Positions 7,666-16,680 of a stretch of 64,000 bases of DNA are shown piece after piece. The notes beneath the pieces were generated by a model, which was not told where the DNA came from, did no database searches, and saw nothing but the letters and a program-made list of their open reading frames with translations. Both the position numbers and the translations under genes were made by a program. Origin of the DNA: Acidimicrobiaceae bacterium (GTDB taxonomy: Bacteria; Actinomycetota; Acidimicrobiia; Acidimicrobiales; Aldehydirespiratoraceae); the NCBI GenBank assembly GCA_016845585.1, contig JAERSO010000140.1, forward strand, positions 24,670 through 88,669, given 5' to 3'. The stretch's first letter is position 1. Every line of letters begins with the position of its first letter.

Positions 7666-8332
7666 GGATTTCGCCGACGAGTGGGTGACCAAGGCGATAT
7701 ATCACTATCGCTGGACCTACGACCCCGACATCGAGAAGGCCGGGAAGCTGCTGCCACTGGATCGGGACCTCAAGTTGTCCGACGACGCCCACGCTGCGGC
7801 AAGCGACTTCATCATCGAGGACTCCTATCGGAACGTGCTGGACATCCTCCATGCCCATCTTGCCCAGGGCGACTTCCTGTTCGGGGATCGGCCGGGTCGG
7901 ACCGACTTCGCGCTGTACGGACAGCTCAAGCCCCTGGTGTGGTGGGATCCCACGCCGATGGCGATCGCCGTCGAGCGAGCGTCGCGAGCCGTCAACTGGA
8001 TCGAACGGGTCGACGATCTGTCGTGGCTGCCCGTCGACGGCGATATCGGCTGGTCGGCGCTCGACGACCTCGAGGCGACGGTTCGCGACCTCCTGACCGA
8101 GGCCGGCCGCACCTCCGCCCCATTCATGTTGGCCAACGACGAGGCCCTCGTGTCGGGAGCCGACGTGATCGTCTGCGAGATCGAGGGCGCCGAGTATCGC
8201 CAGGGCCCGTTCAAGTACCAGGGCAAGTGCCTCCAGTGGCTCCGAGAGGCGCACGCCGATCTCGCCGCGGACGACCGTGCCCGTGTCGACGGTGTGCTCG
8301 CCGGCACCGGCTGCGAGACCCTCTTCGCATGA
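7660..8332 (+). pseudogene. Glutathione S-transferase-like protein lacking its N-terminal domain
   Basis: From about 7660 the frame encodes a GST C-terminal all-helical domain: SLEDFADEWVTKAIYHYRW, later GDRPGRTDFALYGQLKPLVW, and continues ~210 residues to TGA 8330-8332. Full-length relatives have an ~80-residue thioredoxin-fold domain before the LEDFADEW segment. Here the upstream in-frame codons (from GTG 7580) are Arg/Ser-rich and antisense to the M20 tail, so the glutathione-binding half has been lost by deletion. The 3' end is intact and overlaps the next GST gene by ATGA, so the pair was once an operon. Confidence 0.65.
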
Positions 8333-9006
8333 CGGACGACGTCGCGCTCTACGGGCACTGGATCTGCCCGTTCGCGACGCGGGTGCAGTTCGCCCTGCGC
8401 CAACGCGGCATTGCCCACGAACTCATCGACCTGCCGCCCTCGGCGGTACGCGGCCCCGTCTTCGAGCTGCCACCTGAGTTCGTCGAGCACAGCCCACGTC
8501 TCGAGATTCCGATGCTCCGCATCGGCGACCGCTACCTGGCCGACTCCATCCCGGTACTCGAGTGGATGGAGTCCGAGATTCCGGACCACCCGCTCCTGCC
8601 GGCGGGCGAGCCTGCTCGCGCGCTCGTTCGGGAACGCATGGCGTGGATCGACCGTAACGCATTCCGGCCCATGGTCGGGGTGTACTACGGAACCGACCCC
8701 GACCGCATCGCTCGCGCTGTCGTGAAGCTCGCCGATGCCCCCGCCGAGATGGGTCAGTGGACCGAAGAGACCGGCTGGCTCGCGGGGCCCGGGGTGTCGC
8801 TCGCCGAAGCCGTCGCCATGCCCATCCATGTTCGCATGGCGGGCCTGCAGCGCCTCGGCTTCAGCGCGGATGTCTCGCCATCGTTCACCGCCCATGGCGA
8901 GCGGTGCCGCTCCCTATCCGGGTGGGATGCCGTCGAGTGGACAGCCGAGCAGTGCGACGAGTTCGTTGGCCGGTTCACCGCGTACCGACGCAAACACAGC
9001 GCCTGA
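8329..9006 (+). CDS. Glutathione S-transferase family protein
   Basis: 225 residues from ATG 8329, which overlaps the stop of the truncated GST (ATGA). The N-terminal thioredoxin-like domain is intact: ALYGHWICPFATRVQFALRQ with a CPF site, then LEIPMLRIGDRYLADSIPV, the GSH-site pattern (P-x-L and S-x-x-x). A helical C-terminal domain follows. GST/omega-like proteins of this sort conjugate or reduce electrophiles in the cytoplasm; many actinobacteria use mycothiol instead, so the natural thiol is uncertain. Confidence 0.8.
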   Translation: MTDDVALYGHWICPFATRVQFALRQRGIAHELIDLPPSAVRGPVFELPPEFVEHSPRLEIPMLRIGDRYLADSIPVLEWMESEIPDHPLLPAGEPARALVRERMAWIDRNAFRPMVGVYYGTDPDRIARAVVKLADAPAEMGQWTEETGWLAGPGVSLAEAVAMPIHVRMAGLQRLGFSADVSPSFTAHGERCRSLSGWDAVEWTAEQCDEFVGRFTAYRRKHSA

Positions 9007-9042
9007 GGTGAGGCCGCTCGACCCGCGGGTGCCGGAGGTCCG

Positions 9043-10104
9043 TCAGCCCAGCGCGAGGAGCTGGTCGTGGGGGATGGAATGCACGATCCGTCCTCGATGG
9101 CCGGTCATCGTCTCGGCGGCGCAGAGCGCATTCCAGATCGATTCCTCAACGGCTTCCGCGGCAGCATTGAAGAACGGTGTCATGGCGCCGGCCGGCATCG
9201 TGGACACCGACGTCGGTTCCGTTGCGGCGAGTGGCACACGGTTCGCGGTCGAGAACGCCAGGAAGATGTCGCCGCTGCCGTTGCCCCCGGTGCCGCCCAC
9301 TCGGGCGAGCCCGACCGTGGCCCGACGGGCCAAGCGTTTGCATTGACCGGCCAGCAGCGGCGCATCGGTGGCGAGGACGACGATGATCGAGCCGGCATCG
9401 GCGACACTCGGATCGGTGGGCAGCGGGGTGACAGACGCGTCGATCTCCTGTCCCACCGGCCGACCGTCGAGGCGGAGCAGATCCCGCGAACCGTAGTTCG
9501 CTTGAACGAGCGCACCCACCGTGTAGGCGATTCCCCCCGACTCGACCTGCCGTGACGCGGTCCCGATGCCGCCCTTGAATTGATGACACACCATGCCCGT
9601 TCCGCCCCCGACGTTGCCCTCCGCAACTGGGCCACCAGCACGTGAGTCGGCGTCGTCCATGGCGGCGCGCACATCGTCAGCGGTCAGGTGAAACGCGTCG
9701 ATGTCATTCAGGAAGCCGTCATAGGTCTCGGCCACGACCGGCAAACACCAGCTCGCGTTCGGGTCCCGTTCGACTTCGGCCGCCACCAGCACGTCGCGGA
9801 CCAGCCCGACTTGATGCGTGTTGGTCAGCCCGATCGGTCCGCTCAACAGCCCGGACTCCTCGAGCCAGTGCGAGCCGGTCATTTCGCCGTTGCCGTTGAA
9901 CGAGAAGTAGCCGCCGTAGCAGAGGTCGGAACGTTCGCCGACCGGCCGCGTGTTCACGATCGTGACCCCGGTGCGCGCCACCGTGGGCTCGTCACTGACG
10001 ACCGTGCGATGCCCGACAGAGACACCGGAGACATCGGTGATCGCATTGTGAACACCAGTCGGCATCGTGCCGATCGTGAAACCGAGATCCCTGAGACGTG
10101 CCAT
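9043..10104 (-). CDS. P1 (S58) family aminopeptidase, DmpA-like
   Basis: 353 residues, the usual length. N-terminus RLRDLGFTIGTMPTGVHNAI is the family opening; FKGGIGTASR follows in the middle. The self-processing Gly-Ser is visible as DAGSIIVVLATDAPL at about residue 236: cleavage there frees the Ser as the N-terminal nucleophile of the small subunit. Members hydrolyse N-terminal residues from peptides and D-amino acid esters or beta-peptides in the cytoplasm. It sits ten bases after tadA on the same strand. Assignment to family is secure; substrate is not. Confidence 0.9.
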   Translation of the reverse strand: MARLRDLGFTIGTMPTGVHNAITDVSGVSVGHRTVVSDEPTVARTGVTIVNTRPVGERSDLCYGGYFSFNGNGEMTGSHWLEESGLLSGPIGLTNTHQVGLVRDVLVAAEVERDPNASWCLPVVAETYDGFLNDIDAFHLTADDVRAAMDDADSRAGGPVAEGNVGGGTGMVCHQFKGGIGTASRQVESGGIAYTVGALVQANYGSRDLLRLDGRPVGQEIDASVTPLPTDPSVADAGSIIVVLATDAPLLAGQCKRLARRATVGLARVGGTGGNGSGDIFLAFSTANRVPLAATEPTSVSTMPAGAMTPFFNAAAEAVEESIWNALCAAETMTGHRGRIVHSIPHDQLLALG

Positions 10105-10113
10105 CGCCGAAGA

Positions 10114-10566
10114 CTACGAGCTGCGCAGATTCACGAAGAACGACTTGAGCGTCTCTGCGCACTCCTCGCCGAGCACGTTGTGCTCCACCTCGAAGTTGTG
10201 CCTCAGTCGCGGATCGACACCGAAGTTGTAGACCGAACCGAGCGCCCCTGCTTCGAGGTCAGCGGCGCCGAAGACGACCTTCTGGATCCGGGCGTTTACA
10301 GCCACGCCCGCACACATGGTGCACGGTTCGAGGGTGCTTATGAGCGTGGCGTTGTCGAGCCGCCACGTACCGAGCCGCTGGCAGGCGTCTCTCATAGCGA
10401 GCACCTCAGCGTGGGCCGATGGGTCAGTGGTCAGCTGCCGTTCATTGTGGCGCGACGCAATGACCTCACCCTCCACCACAACGAGCGCCCCAACGGGGAC
10501 ATCGCCATGCGGAATCGCCAGCTCCGCTTCAGCCAACGCCACGCGCATGAGATCGTCGTACTCCAT
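10114..10566 (-). CDS. tadA: tRNA-adenosine deaminase TadA
   Basis: 150 residues with the complete cytidine/deoxycytidylate-deaminase zinc site: HAEV (His ligand and catalytic Glu, about residues 52-54) and PCTMCAGV (two Cys ligands, about 82-85). The flanks (NERQLTTDPSAHAEVLAMRD; VVFGAADLEAGALGS) are those of TadA, which converts A34 to inosine in tRNA-Arg(ACG). Essential in most bacteria. Start ATG 10566 has AGGAG-like bases just upstream (CTCC on the plus strand around 10569). Guanine deaminase-like paralogues are the only real alternative. Confidence 0.9.
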   Translation of the reverse strand: MEYDDLMRVALAEAELAIPHGDVPVGALVVVEGEVIASRHNERQLTTDPSAHAEVLAMRDACQRLGTWRLDNATLISTLEPCTMCAGVAVNARIQKVVFGAADLEAGALGSVYNFGVDPRLRHNFEVEHNVLGEECAETLKSFFVNLRSS

Positions 10567-10652
10567 CAGGAGAAGCTAGCCCCGAAGCACTCGAGGTCAG
10601 ACGCGCATTCCCACGGGATCGGGTCGCGTGAGCTCATCGGCGAGGGAGAAGC

Positions 10653-11204
10653 TCACCGTGCGCCGTTGTTCGAGGGCGTGGACCCCCTGATGACGCCGAG
10701 CTCCTGGGCGAGCCCAGGAGCCTGCGCGCTGCTGCCGGCGCGCCACGCCACGTGGTGATCGGGACGAACGAGCAGGGCACCGGAGTCGCCGACGTCGCAC
10801 CGTGTTCGCCACAGGTCCAGCGCCGACGTGTCGACCCCGACGCGGACCGTCGCCGCATCGGCGGTGCCGAGGGCATCGGCCCAGGACTCGTGGTCGCCGA
10901 AGCTGAAGAGCACGGGACGGCCGATCGGCACGAGGTCGAGCGTCGACCGGCTGCCGATCTCATCCAGCCAGGCGTGCGGCATCCGCGCCCCGGGCCTCGC
11001 CGTCGGCACATAGTCGCTGGCAGAACTCGGCTCGGCGGCCGGCTCCTCGGGCACCAGTGCTCCTTCGCCGTGGACATAGCCGAGTTGCAGGCCGAACAGG
11101 TCGAAGTGCTCTCGCTGGAGCTCCACTGCGGCGGCGATCGCGTCGGCCTTGAAGGGGTCGGCCAGCGATGCGTACAACCGACTCGCCGAAGCATGCGCCG
11201 CCAT
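10653..11204 (-). pseudogene. FAD-dependent aromatic monooxygenase (PheA/TfdB type), C-terminal remnant
   Basis: 183 codons match only the C-terminal part of class A flavin hydroxylases: ASRLYASLADPFKADAIAAA, REHFDLFGLQLGY, DYVPTARPGARMPHAWL and the terminal thioredoxin-like domain with LLVRPDHHVAWRAGS. The FAD-binding domain (GxGxxG, DG and GD motifs, ~370 residues) is absent. In-frame stops occur directly before the first Met (TGA) and again six codons earlier (TAG). The space up to the serine hydrolase stop at 11287 holds nothing recognisable. A deletion has removed the catalytic half. Confidence 0.8.
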
Positions 11205-11286
11205 TCAGGCCGCCATCGACTGCTAGACGAGGCTCTGAGACGACGCCATCGCCGCCCGCCTAGGGCCCAGACCGCGCGGCGGTCGG

Positions 11287-12510
11287 TCAGGACGAGCCTC
11301 GCTCCTTGGCCACGAAGTCGGTGATGGCGTCGATGGTCGGTAACAGGATGTGATCGAGCAGGTACGACGGTGCCTCTTTGGCGGAACCGAACCGTGCGAT
11401 CACGAGTTCGTTGACCTGGTCGATGTACAGGAACTGACCGTACGCCCCGCGGGCCTGGAGGCAGGTCCGACCGTCGATGTGGCGAACCCACCATTGAGAT
11501 CGGTACGACCAATCCGGGAGCGTGTCATAGCCGGCGGACGCGAAGGCGGCTTGATCCCCGCCCTGGAAGATGTCGTCGAAGATCTCGGCCGGAAGGACCT
11601 GTCGGTCGCCGACCCGCCCGCGGGTCAGAACCAGTTGGCCCCATCGGCCGAAGTCGCGAAGAGTCATTGCCGGCATGGTCTCGCCGCCACTCGGATCGAG
11701 CATGTGGGTGCAGTCGTGCTCGGCTCCGATGTGTTGCCAGATCCGGTCCGAGACGAGTTCAACCAGCGGTGCCTGGGCGGCCCGGCGCACGAGCCAGCTC
11801 AGGACGAAGATGTTCGGCTCCTGATACGAGAATTCCTGACCGTGTTCGCCTCGTTTGTTGAACGTCGGAAGCACATCGGCCGGACCGATCGCCTCCTGCC
11901 CCGGCAGGGGTGGGATCATTCCCGTGCAGCGGATGAAGCGCCAGACGTCGGAGTCGGGGTCGGTGTAGTCCTCGTCGTAGTCGAGCCCAACTCGCATGTC
12001 CATGACATCACGCACCGTCGCGTCGCCCCATGCCGATGCGGCGAGCTCGGGCAGGATGGTCGGCACCGGAGCGAGCGGGTCGATCACCCCATCTCGAATG
12101 AGCGACTCAGCGATGAGTCCCACCATCGACTTGCTGCACGACATGATCAGGTGACGCAGGTGCGGCGCGCTCTCGGCTAGGTACGTCTCGTACACAGCCT
12201 CACCGCGGTGCAGAACGAGCAACGAGTCGGTGTAGGACGACTCCAGCGCTTCGTCCCACGACAATGCGCCGGCCGCCCTGTCGATTCGCAACCCGTCGAG
12301 CGGCAGCGGGGAGACAGGAAGCGCGATCGCTGGCCCGCGCCCGCGCCACACCGCTCTCGTCGGGACCAGCTCTTCGACGTGGTTGTAGGTCCATCGCCGC
12401 TGGGGCCATTCGTTGAATGAGCCGTCACTGAACCGGATCCGGCGCTCAGGCGGTGGGGGGAAACCCCGCATCCAGCCGTCGGCTTCGGTCGTCACTCGCG
12501 TGTCATCCAT
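11287..12510 (-). CDS. Serine hydrolase, class C beta-lactamase/NylB-like
   Basis: 407 residues. The nucleophile motif SxxK appears in LIMSCSKSMVGLIAE (about residue 129), followed by DVMDMRVGLDYDEDYTDP, the typical continuation of 6-aminohexanoate-oligomer hydrolase (NylB)-type enzymes. A Tyr-x-Asn-like site is likely in FSYQEPNIFVLSWLV, and HIDGRTCLQARGAYGQFLYID supplies the third-box region. No signal peptide is evident, suggesting a cytoplasmic esterase or amidase rather than an antibiotic-degrading beta-lactamase. The 100-base gap to the divergent enoyl-CoA hydratase gene should hold both promoters. Confidence 0.85.
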   Translation of the reverse strand: MDDTRVTTEADGWMRGFPPPPERRIRFSDGSFNEWPQRRWTYNHVEELVPTRAVWRGRGPAIALPVSPLPLDGLRIDRAAGALSWDEALESSYTDSLLVLHRGEAVYETYLAESAPHLRHLIMSCSKSMVGLIAESLIRDGVIDPLAPVPTILPELAASAWGDATVRDVMDMRVGLDYDEDYTDPDSDVWRFIRCTGMIPPLPGQEAIGPADVLPTFNKRGEHGQEFSYQEPNIFVLSWLVRRAAQAPLVELVSDRIWQHIGAEHDCTHMLDPSGGETMPAMTLRDFGRWGQLVLTRGRVGDRQVLPAEIFDDIFQGGDQAAFASAGYDTLPDWSYRSQWWVRHIDGRTCLQARGAYGQFLYIDQVNELVIARFGSAKEAPSYLLDHILLPTIDAITDFVAKERGSS

Positions 12511-12609
12511 CCGGCGAGAGTAGTTGGAGCTCGGTAGACGCTGTTGGGGCCGCTGTCCCGTGCACTGCCGTCAAGGGCCTCCGACCGGGCAGCGCGGTAG
12601 TGTCGCTCC

Positions 12610-13410
12610 ATGGCAGGCATCGACTATGAGATCTCGGGCGCGATTGCGACGATCACGGTGAACAATCCGCCGTTGAACGTCTTCACGCCGACGCTTCACC
12701 ATGACCTGTTCGACGTTCTCCAGGACTTCAACACCAACCCGGAGGTGAGGTGCGGGATCCTCACCGGGGCCGGCGACCGCGCGTTCAGTGCGGGTGACGA
12801 CATCAAGTCCGAGCGCCCCGAGCGCACGCGCCTCGAAGTGGTGGAACGGCACCTCAGCCCGTCGCATGCCTTCGACTCCGACGAATATCCGGGCTGGGAA
12901 CACGAGGTGCTGGCCATGCCGCGCTACAAGCCGATCGTCGCCGCGGTGAACGGCTACTGCTTTGGTCAGGGGTTTCTCTACCTGATGGCGCTCACTGACG
13001 TCCGCTATGCATCCACCACGGCCCAACTCGGCATGCCCGAGATCGCGTACGGCATGGGCGGAGCCGGAGGAGCGCTCAGTCTTGGCAAGTTGATCCCTCA
13101 CGCTGCGGCCATGGAGCTGCTGCTGCTCGGCGAGAAGATCGACGCCGCCAAGGCAGAGCGAATGTTCTTGATCAACGGAACCGCCGAACCCGGCGAGTTG
13201 ATGGCCACGGCCATGGCCGCGGCTGAGCGCATCGCCTCGCATCCCCCGCTCGGGGTTCGCGTCGAGATGGAGAGCTACCAGCGCGGGCTCGATCTCAGCC
13301 GGGCCGACAGCCTGGCGTTGGCCGGCCACATGTACCGGATGGCGCGATCGGTGCAATCCACCGAACCTCCTCTCGCCCAAACCACCGACACCGAGAAGGG
13401 AAGCAGCTGA
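12610..13410 (+). CDS. Enoyl-CoA hydratase/isomerase family protein
   Basis: 266 residues of the crotonase fold: opening IATITVNNPPLNVFTP, first oxyanion-hole strand DRAFSAGDDIKSE, second YKPIVAAVNGYCFGQGFLYL and the MPEIAYGMGGAGGALSL region. The positions usually holding the two catalytic Glu are Pro-Glu-Ile and a Gly, so the exact reaction (hydration, isomerisation, hydrolysis) is open. It overlaps the acyl-CoA ligase start by one base (TGATG); the two probably act in sequence on a carboxylic acid after activation to its CoA thioester. Confidence 0.85.
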   Translation: MAGIDYEISGAIATITVNNPPLNVFTPTLHHDLFDVLQDFNTNPEVRCGILTGAGDRAFSAGDDIKSERPERTRLEVVERHLSPSHAFDSDEYPGWEHEVLAMPRYKPIVAAVNGYCFGQGFLYLMALTDVRYASTTAQLGMPEIAYGMGGAGGALSLGKLIPHAAAMELLLLGEKIDAAKAERMFLINGTAEPGELMATAMAAAERIASHPPLGVRVEMESYQRGLDLSRADSLALAGHMYRMARSVQSTEPPLAQTTDTEKGSS

Positions 13411-15053
13411 TGAGCAAGCATCCCGGCCAAACCGAGATCGACGCGTTGGGCGCACGTCTGGAATCCCTCGAGATCCCGTCCAGCCTCGGCGAGTTCTGCG
13501 CCGCGCAGGCAGCCCGCCACGGCGACGCCGTTGCGATCGACTACTTCCTCGATGGGGTGCAGCTGACCTACCGCGACGTCCACGAGCGGTCGAACCGCGT
13601 CGCGGCCAACCTCTTGGCCCGGGGCTACCGCAAGGGCGCTCACATCGCCGTCATGTTGCCCAACGGCCCCGCGTCCTCGGTCGTTTGGTTCGCCATCATG
13701 AAACTCGGCGCGGTCCTGGTGCCCGTGAACACCGCCTACGGAGCGAAGGAGTTGGACTTCCTTCTCAACCAGTCCGACAGCCAAGGGATCATCATCGGCT
13801 CCGCCCATCTCGGCGCGCTCGAATCCATGACCAACCGGCCCGAGTTGCTCGCCGACCCGATCATCGTCGACGGCAACGACCTCGGCGAACTCGAAGCCGG
13901 CGGCCCTCTCGCCGAGTTCGACCCCGGCTATCCGATCGTGGCCACCGACCTCGCCAACCTCCAGTACACGTCGGGAACGACAGGATTCCCAAAGGGGTGC
14001 ATGCTCACCCAGGACTACTGGCTGCTGCTCTCGCACTCGGTCGGCCTCGTCCATCAGAGTTATGGCAGCTCGCGCCTCTTCTTCTGGGCGCCCTTCTTCT
14101 ACATGGACGGCCAGTGGTCGTTCCTGTCGGCCATGGCGATCGGGGGGACCGCCATCATCGCATCGACGATGAGCCTGTCGAAGTTCCTCGGCTGGCTGCG
14201 AGAGCACGAAGCTCACTACTGCGTGTTGCCCGAGCCGATCCTCAAGGCCGTGCCGCCGAGCCCCGACGACGCGTCGATCCCACTCAAGATGGTCCACGCA
14301 TTCGGCTGGCGCCCATCGGCTCGGACCGAAGCGGAAGAACGGTTCGGGATCGTGGCGCGTGACAGCTTCGGGATGACCGAAGTCGGCCCGGCGATGGTGT
14401 GCCCCAGAGATGCCGGCGACAAGCTCGAGCTCAACACCTGTGGCCTCGCTGCTCCCCTACGAGAAACACGCGTCGTCGACGAACACGGAAACGAATGTCC
14501 ACCAGGAGTACCCGGCGAGCTGCAGATCCGAGGCCGATCCATCATGCTCGGGTACTACAAACGCCCCGACGCCAACGCCGACACCTTCGACGGCGACTGG
14601 ATGCGAAGCGGCGATCTCTTCGTCAAGGACGAGGACGGCTACCACCGGATCGTCGGCCGCCTCAAAGAGATGATCAAACGCGCCGGTGAGAACATCTCGG
14701 CCAGCGAGGTCGAAGCGGCAATGCGCGAAGCGCCAGCGATCGCCGAGGCCGCGGCCGTGTCCGTGCCCGACGAGATGCGGCGTGAGGAGGTACTCGTGCT
14801 TCTGAAGCTCGCAGACGGATTCTCGAACGCCGACATGTCGCCCGATGCTGTTCGCGAACACGCGACCCGTCTCGCGGTGTTCAAGCGTCCCCGGTATGTC
14901 GCCTACGTCGACGACTTCCCGCGGACGCCGACGAACAAGATCTCAAAGCCGCAGATCTCCGTCGCCCAGCTCGACAGCCCGATCACCGACCTCTCGAGCG
15001 GTACCGAGGTCGCGGCCGACGAGGCCGCCCGCCTGCTTCCCAAGCGGCGCTGA
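13410..15053 (+). CDS. Acyl-CoA synthetase (AMP-forming), CaiC/FadD-like
   Basis: 547 residues of the ANL superfamily. A3 P-loop-like motif LQYTSGTTGFPKGCMLTQ, A5 region SFGMTEVGPAM, A7 MRSGDLFVKDEDG, A8 hinge IVGRLKEMIKRAGENIS and A10 catalytic Lys in TPTNKISKPQ are all present. It activates a carboxylate with ATP to an adenylate and then a CoA thioester in the cytoplasm. The N-terminal LPNGPASSVVWFAIMKLGAV matches crotonobetaine/carnitine-CoA ligase-type enzymes. Translationally coupled to the enoyl-CoA hydratase before it. Substrate not predictable. Confidence 0.9.
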   Translation: MSKHPGQTEIDALGARLESLEIPSSLGEFCAAQAARHGDAVAIDYFLDGVQLTYRDVHERSNRVAANLLARGYRKGAHIAVMLPNGPASSVVWFAIMKLGAVLVPVNTAYGAKELDFLLNQSDSQGIIIGSAHLGALESMTNRPELLADPIIVDGNDLGELEAGGPLAEFDPGYPIVATDLANLQYTSGTTGFPKGCMLTQDYWLLLSHSVGLVHQSYGSSRLFFWAPFFYMDGQWSFLSAMAIGGTAIIASTMSLSKFLGWLREHEAHYCVLPEPILKAVPPSPDDASIPLKMVHAFGWRPSARTEAEERFGIVARDSFGMTEVGPAMVCPRDAGDKLELNTCGLAAPLRETRVVDEHGNECPPGVPGELQIRGRSIMLGYYKRPDANADTFDGDWMRSGDLFVKDEDGYHRIVGRLKEMIKRAGENISASEVEAAMREAPAIAEAAAVSVPDEMRREEVLVLLKLADGFSNADMSPDAVREHATRLAVFKRPRYVAYVDDFPRTPTNKISKPQISVAQLDSPITDLSSGTEVAADEAARLLPKRR

Positions 15054-15153
15054 CGTCGCAGAGCTCCCCCCTGCATCCCCGTCGGTGACTGGGGTGTCGG
15101 CATCCAATACGCGCGGAGGTGATCAAGTCAGGGCGCTTGGGAGATGTCCGCTG

Positions 15154-15387
15154 CTACCGGCTCCGATGTGCGATGAGTCGATCGGTTGCGAGTTCGATCT
15201 GGCGCAGGTAGCACTCATGGCCCTCGATGACTGGCAGTGACGGGTCGGCGTGGCCCGTCTCGGCCAGGAGCGCGAGCTGGGTGCAGAACCAGTTCAGTGC
15301 TGCGCCGCGGGGCAGGTCCTCGGCGGCTGGGAAGTTCTGTTCGAAGGCCGGCGCCTTGTCGATCGCGCCGCTGAGCCCGACGGCTGG
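15154..15387 (-). pseudogene. Unidentified protein fragment, no start codon
   Basis: A 77-codon stretch bounded by stops (TGA 15388-15390 before it, TAG 15154-15156 at its end) that reads like real protein: FEQNFPAAEDLPRGAALNQF, then CTQLALLAETGHADPSLPV and IEGHECYLRQIEL. Composition, codon third positions and amphipathic pattern are unlike the neighbouring shadow frames. No ATG, GTG or TTG stands at a sensible place, so it is probably the tail of a deleted gene in the mobile-element island. I do not recognise the family. Confidence 0.35.
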
Positions 15388-15392
15388 TCACC

Positions 15393-15893
15393 GATGACAC
15401 CATCAGCCCTGATGACCGCGTCGCCGGCGCCCTCGTCGTCCTCTACGCCCAACCCCTCACCCGCATCGCCGGACTCGCGGTCGATCAGGTCACCGCGCAG
15501 GCCGAGGGGGAGACGACGATTCACTTCGAGCGGCACCAGATCGATCTCCCCGAGCCCTTCGCCAGCCTCGTACGGCAGCTGCCCGTCCGCCGGCGCCAAG
15601 GCACGGCTGATCACCTCGAGACTCGCTGGCTGTTCCCCTCCACTCGACCCGACCGGCCGGTCCACCCAACCACCATCGCCAACCGACTCCGCCGCATCGG
15701 CATCCAACCCAGCGCCGCCCGGGCCGCAGCCGTCACACAGCTCGCCTCCGAGATCCCACCAGCGCTTCTGGCCGAATCGATCGGCATCACCCCCAGACAG
15801 GCGTCGCAGCGCGTCGGCCTCGCAGGCGGGAACTGGACCACCTATTCCGGCGGCTCGGATCGGAACCCGAGCGGCTCGGTCCCTCGCGAGTAG
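15393..15893 (+). pseudogene. Actinobacterial recombinase/integrase-like C-terminal remnant
   Basis: The 167 codons to TAG 15891-15893 read SPDDRVAGALVVLYAQPLTR, then ETTIHFERHQIDLPEPFASL, TRWLFPSTRPDRPVHPTTIA and TQLASEIPPALLAESIGI, ending AGGNWTTYSGG. This pattern (WLFPS...P.H..T..NRLR..GI, then AGGNW) is the C-terminal half of a widespread actinobacterial protein annotated as tyrosine recombinase-like or hypothetical. There is no start and the N-terminal half is missing; the upstream end meets the antisense fragment at 15154-15387. I infer decay of a former integrated element. Confidence 0.55.
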
Positions 15894-16029
15894 CCGGCGA
15901 CCCGCCTCGCGGCCGATCTTGCGTTTCAGCGAGGCCCGAACCCGGAGCGGCCACGCTCGGTGGAGCGCCTTGCCACCGTGTTCACGTTCGTGCATGGTGC
16001 GTCAGCGGGCTATAGACGATGGAGCGGAC

Positions 16030-16329
16030 ATGCGTCGATTCATACCGGGTGTTGTGTTTGTCGTGGGGGCGTTCGTCGTCGCCACGGGACTGTCGGGAGC
16101 TTCATTGGCATTCGCCGACGATCCTCCGGCGGCGAGGACGGAGACGTCGAAAGCGCCGTCCCTCGATGCTGAGACTGAACATCGCACGCGTGAAGGCAAG
16201 CTCTATGTGGCGGCGATCAAGGACGTGTTTTCAAACCGGATCGTCGGCTGGGCCATCGATGAACGCATGAAGGCCCGCCTTGTGGTCGCCGCGATCAAGA
16301 TGGCCGCCGCACGCCGAGGCCTTCGATGA
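16030..16329 (+). pseudogene. Signal peptide fused to IS3-family transposase fragment
   Basis: ATG 16030 opens a frame whose first ~35 residues are a good export signal (GVVFVVGAFVVATGLSGASL, then AFADD). After a short linker it changes to an IS3 OrfB piece, REGKLYVAAIKDVFSNRIVG, then WAIDERMKARLVVAAIKMA, the segment between the first and second catalytic Asp of the DDE domain. The frame stops at 16327-16329. This is a chimera of a secreted-protein gene and an insertion-sequence remnant, probably made by deletion or insertion at about 16180. 'Signal peptide on a transposase' is not a functional design. Confidence 0.65.
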
Positions 16330-16680
16330 TCACCTACGCTCTCTCCAACAAGCCGGTGTTGCGACCACCGATTGAGTCCGGCCAATTTCGCGCCCGCAAG
16401 GTGCAGCGGGCTCTGGCCCGCCATCAGATGGTCGGCTCGATGGGCCAAGTCGGCTCAGCCGGCGACAACGCCGCCATGGAATCGTTCTTCTCCCTACTGC
16501 AAAAGAACGTGCTCAACCGCCGCCACTGGGCGACCCGAGACGAGCTTCGCATCGAGATCGTGACCTGGATCGAACCCACCTACCACCGCCGTCGACGCCA
16601 AGCCCGCCTCGACCGCCTGACCCCAATCGAATACGAGACAATCATGACCCCTCAGACGGCACTCGCCGCCTGAACAACCC
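16180..16680 (+). mobile_element. IS3-family insertion sequence remnant
   Basis: Holds two pieces of an IS3-type OrfB transposase in different frames (16180-16329 and 16326-16673). The HHSDRGSQ block expected between them is garbled, with only GQFRARK surviving. OrfA and the first catalytic Asp region are absent, and I see no convincing terminal inverted repeats or target-site duplication, so the element is dead. The following 185 bases to larC contain no recognisable gene. Confidence 0.7.
16326..16673 (+). pseudogene. IS3-family transposase (OrfB) C-terminal fragment
   Basis: 115 codons. From residue ~20: ESGQFRARKVQRALARHQMV, then GSMGQVGSAGDNAAMESFFS with the catalytic Glu of the DDE site, KNVLNRRHWATRDELRIEI and the terminal YHRRRRQARLDRLTPIEYE. 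This is the standard end of an IS3 group transposase (rve domain). The first ~18 codons are out-of-register sequence. It has no upstream catalytic Asp residues and cannot be active. Confidence 0.8.

Noticed and set aside
7210..8328. A 598-residue frame from 7210 joined to the GST protein
   Set aside because: The front part is antisense/out-of-frame to the DMT and GST genes and not protein-like; the GST starts at ATG 8329 at an ATGA overlap.
16030..16329. A secreted transposase
   Set aside because: A signal peptide on a DDE transposase fragment makes no biological sense; it is a junction of two remnants.
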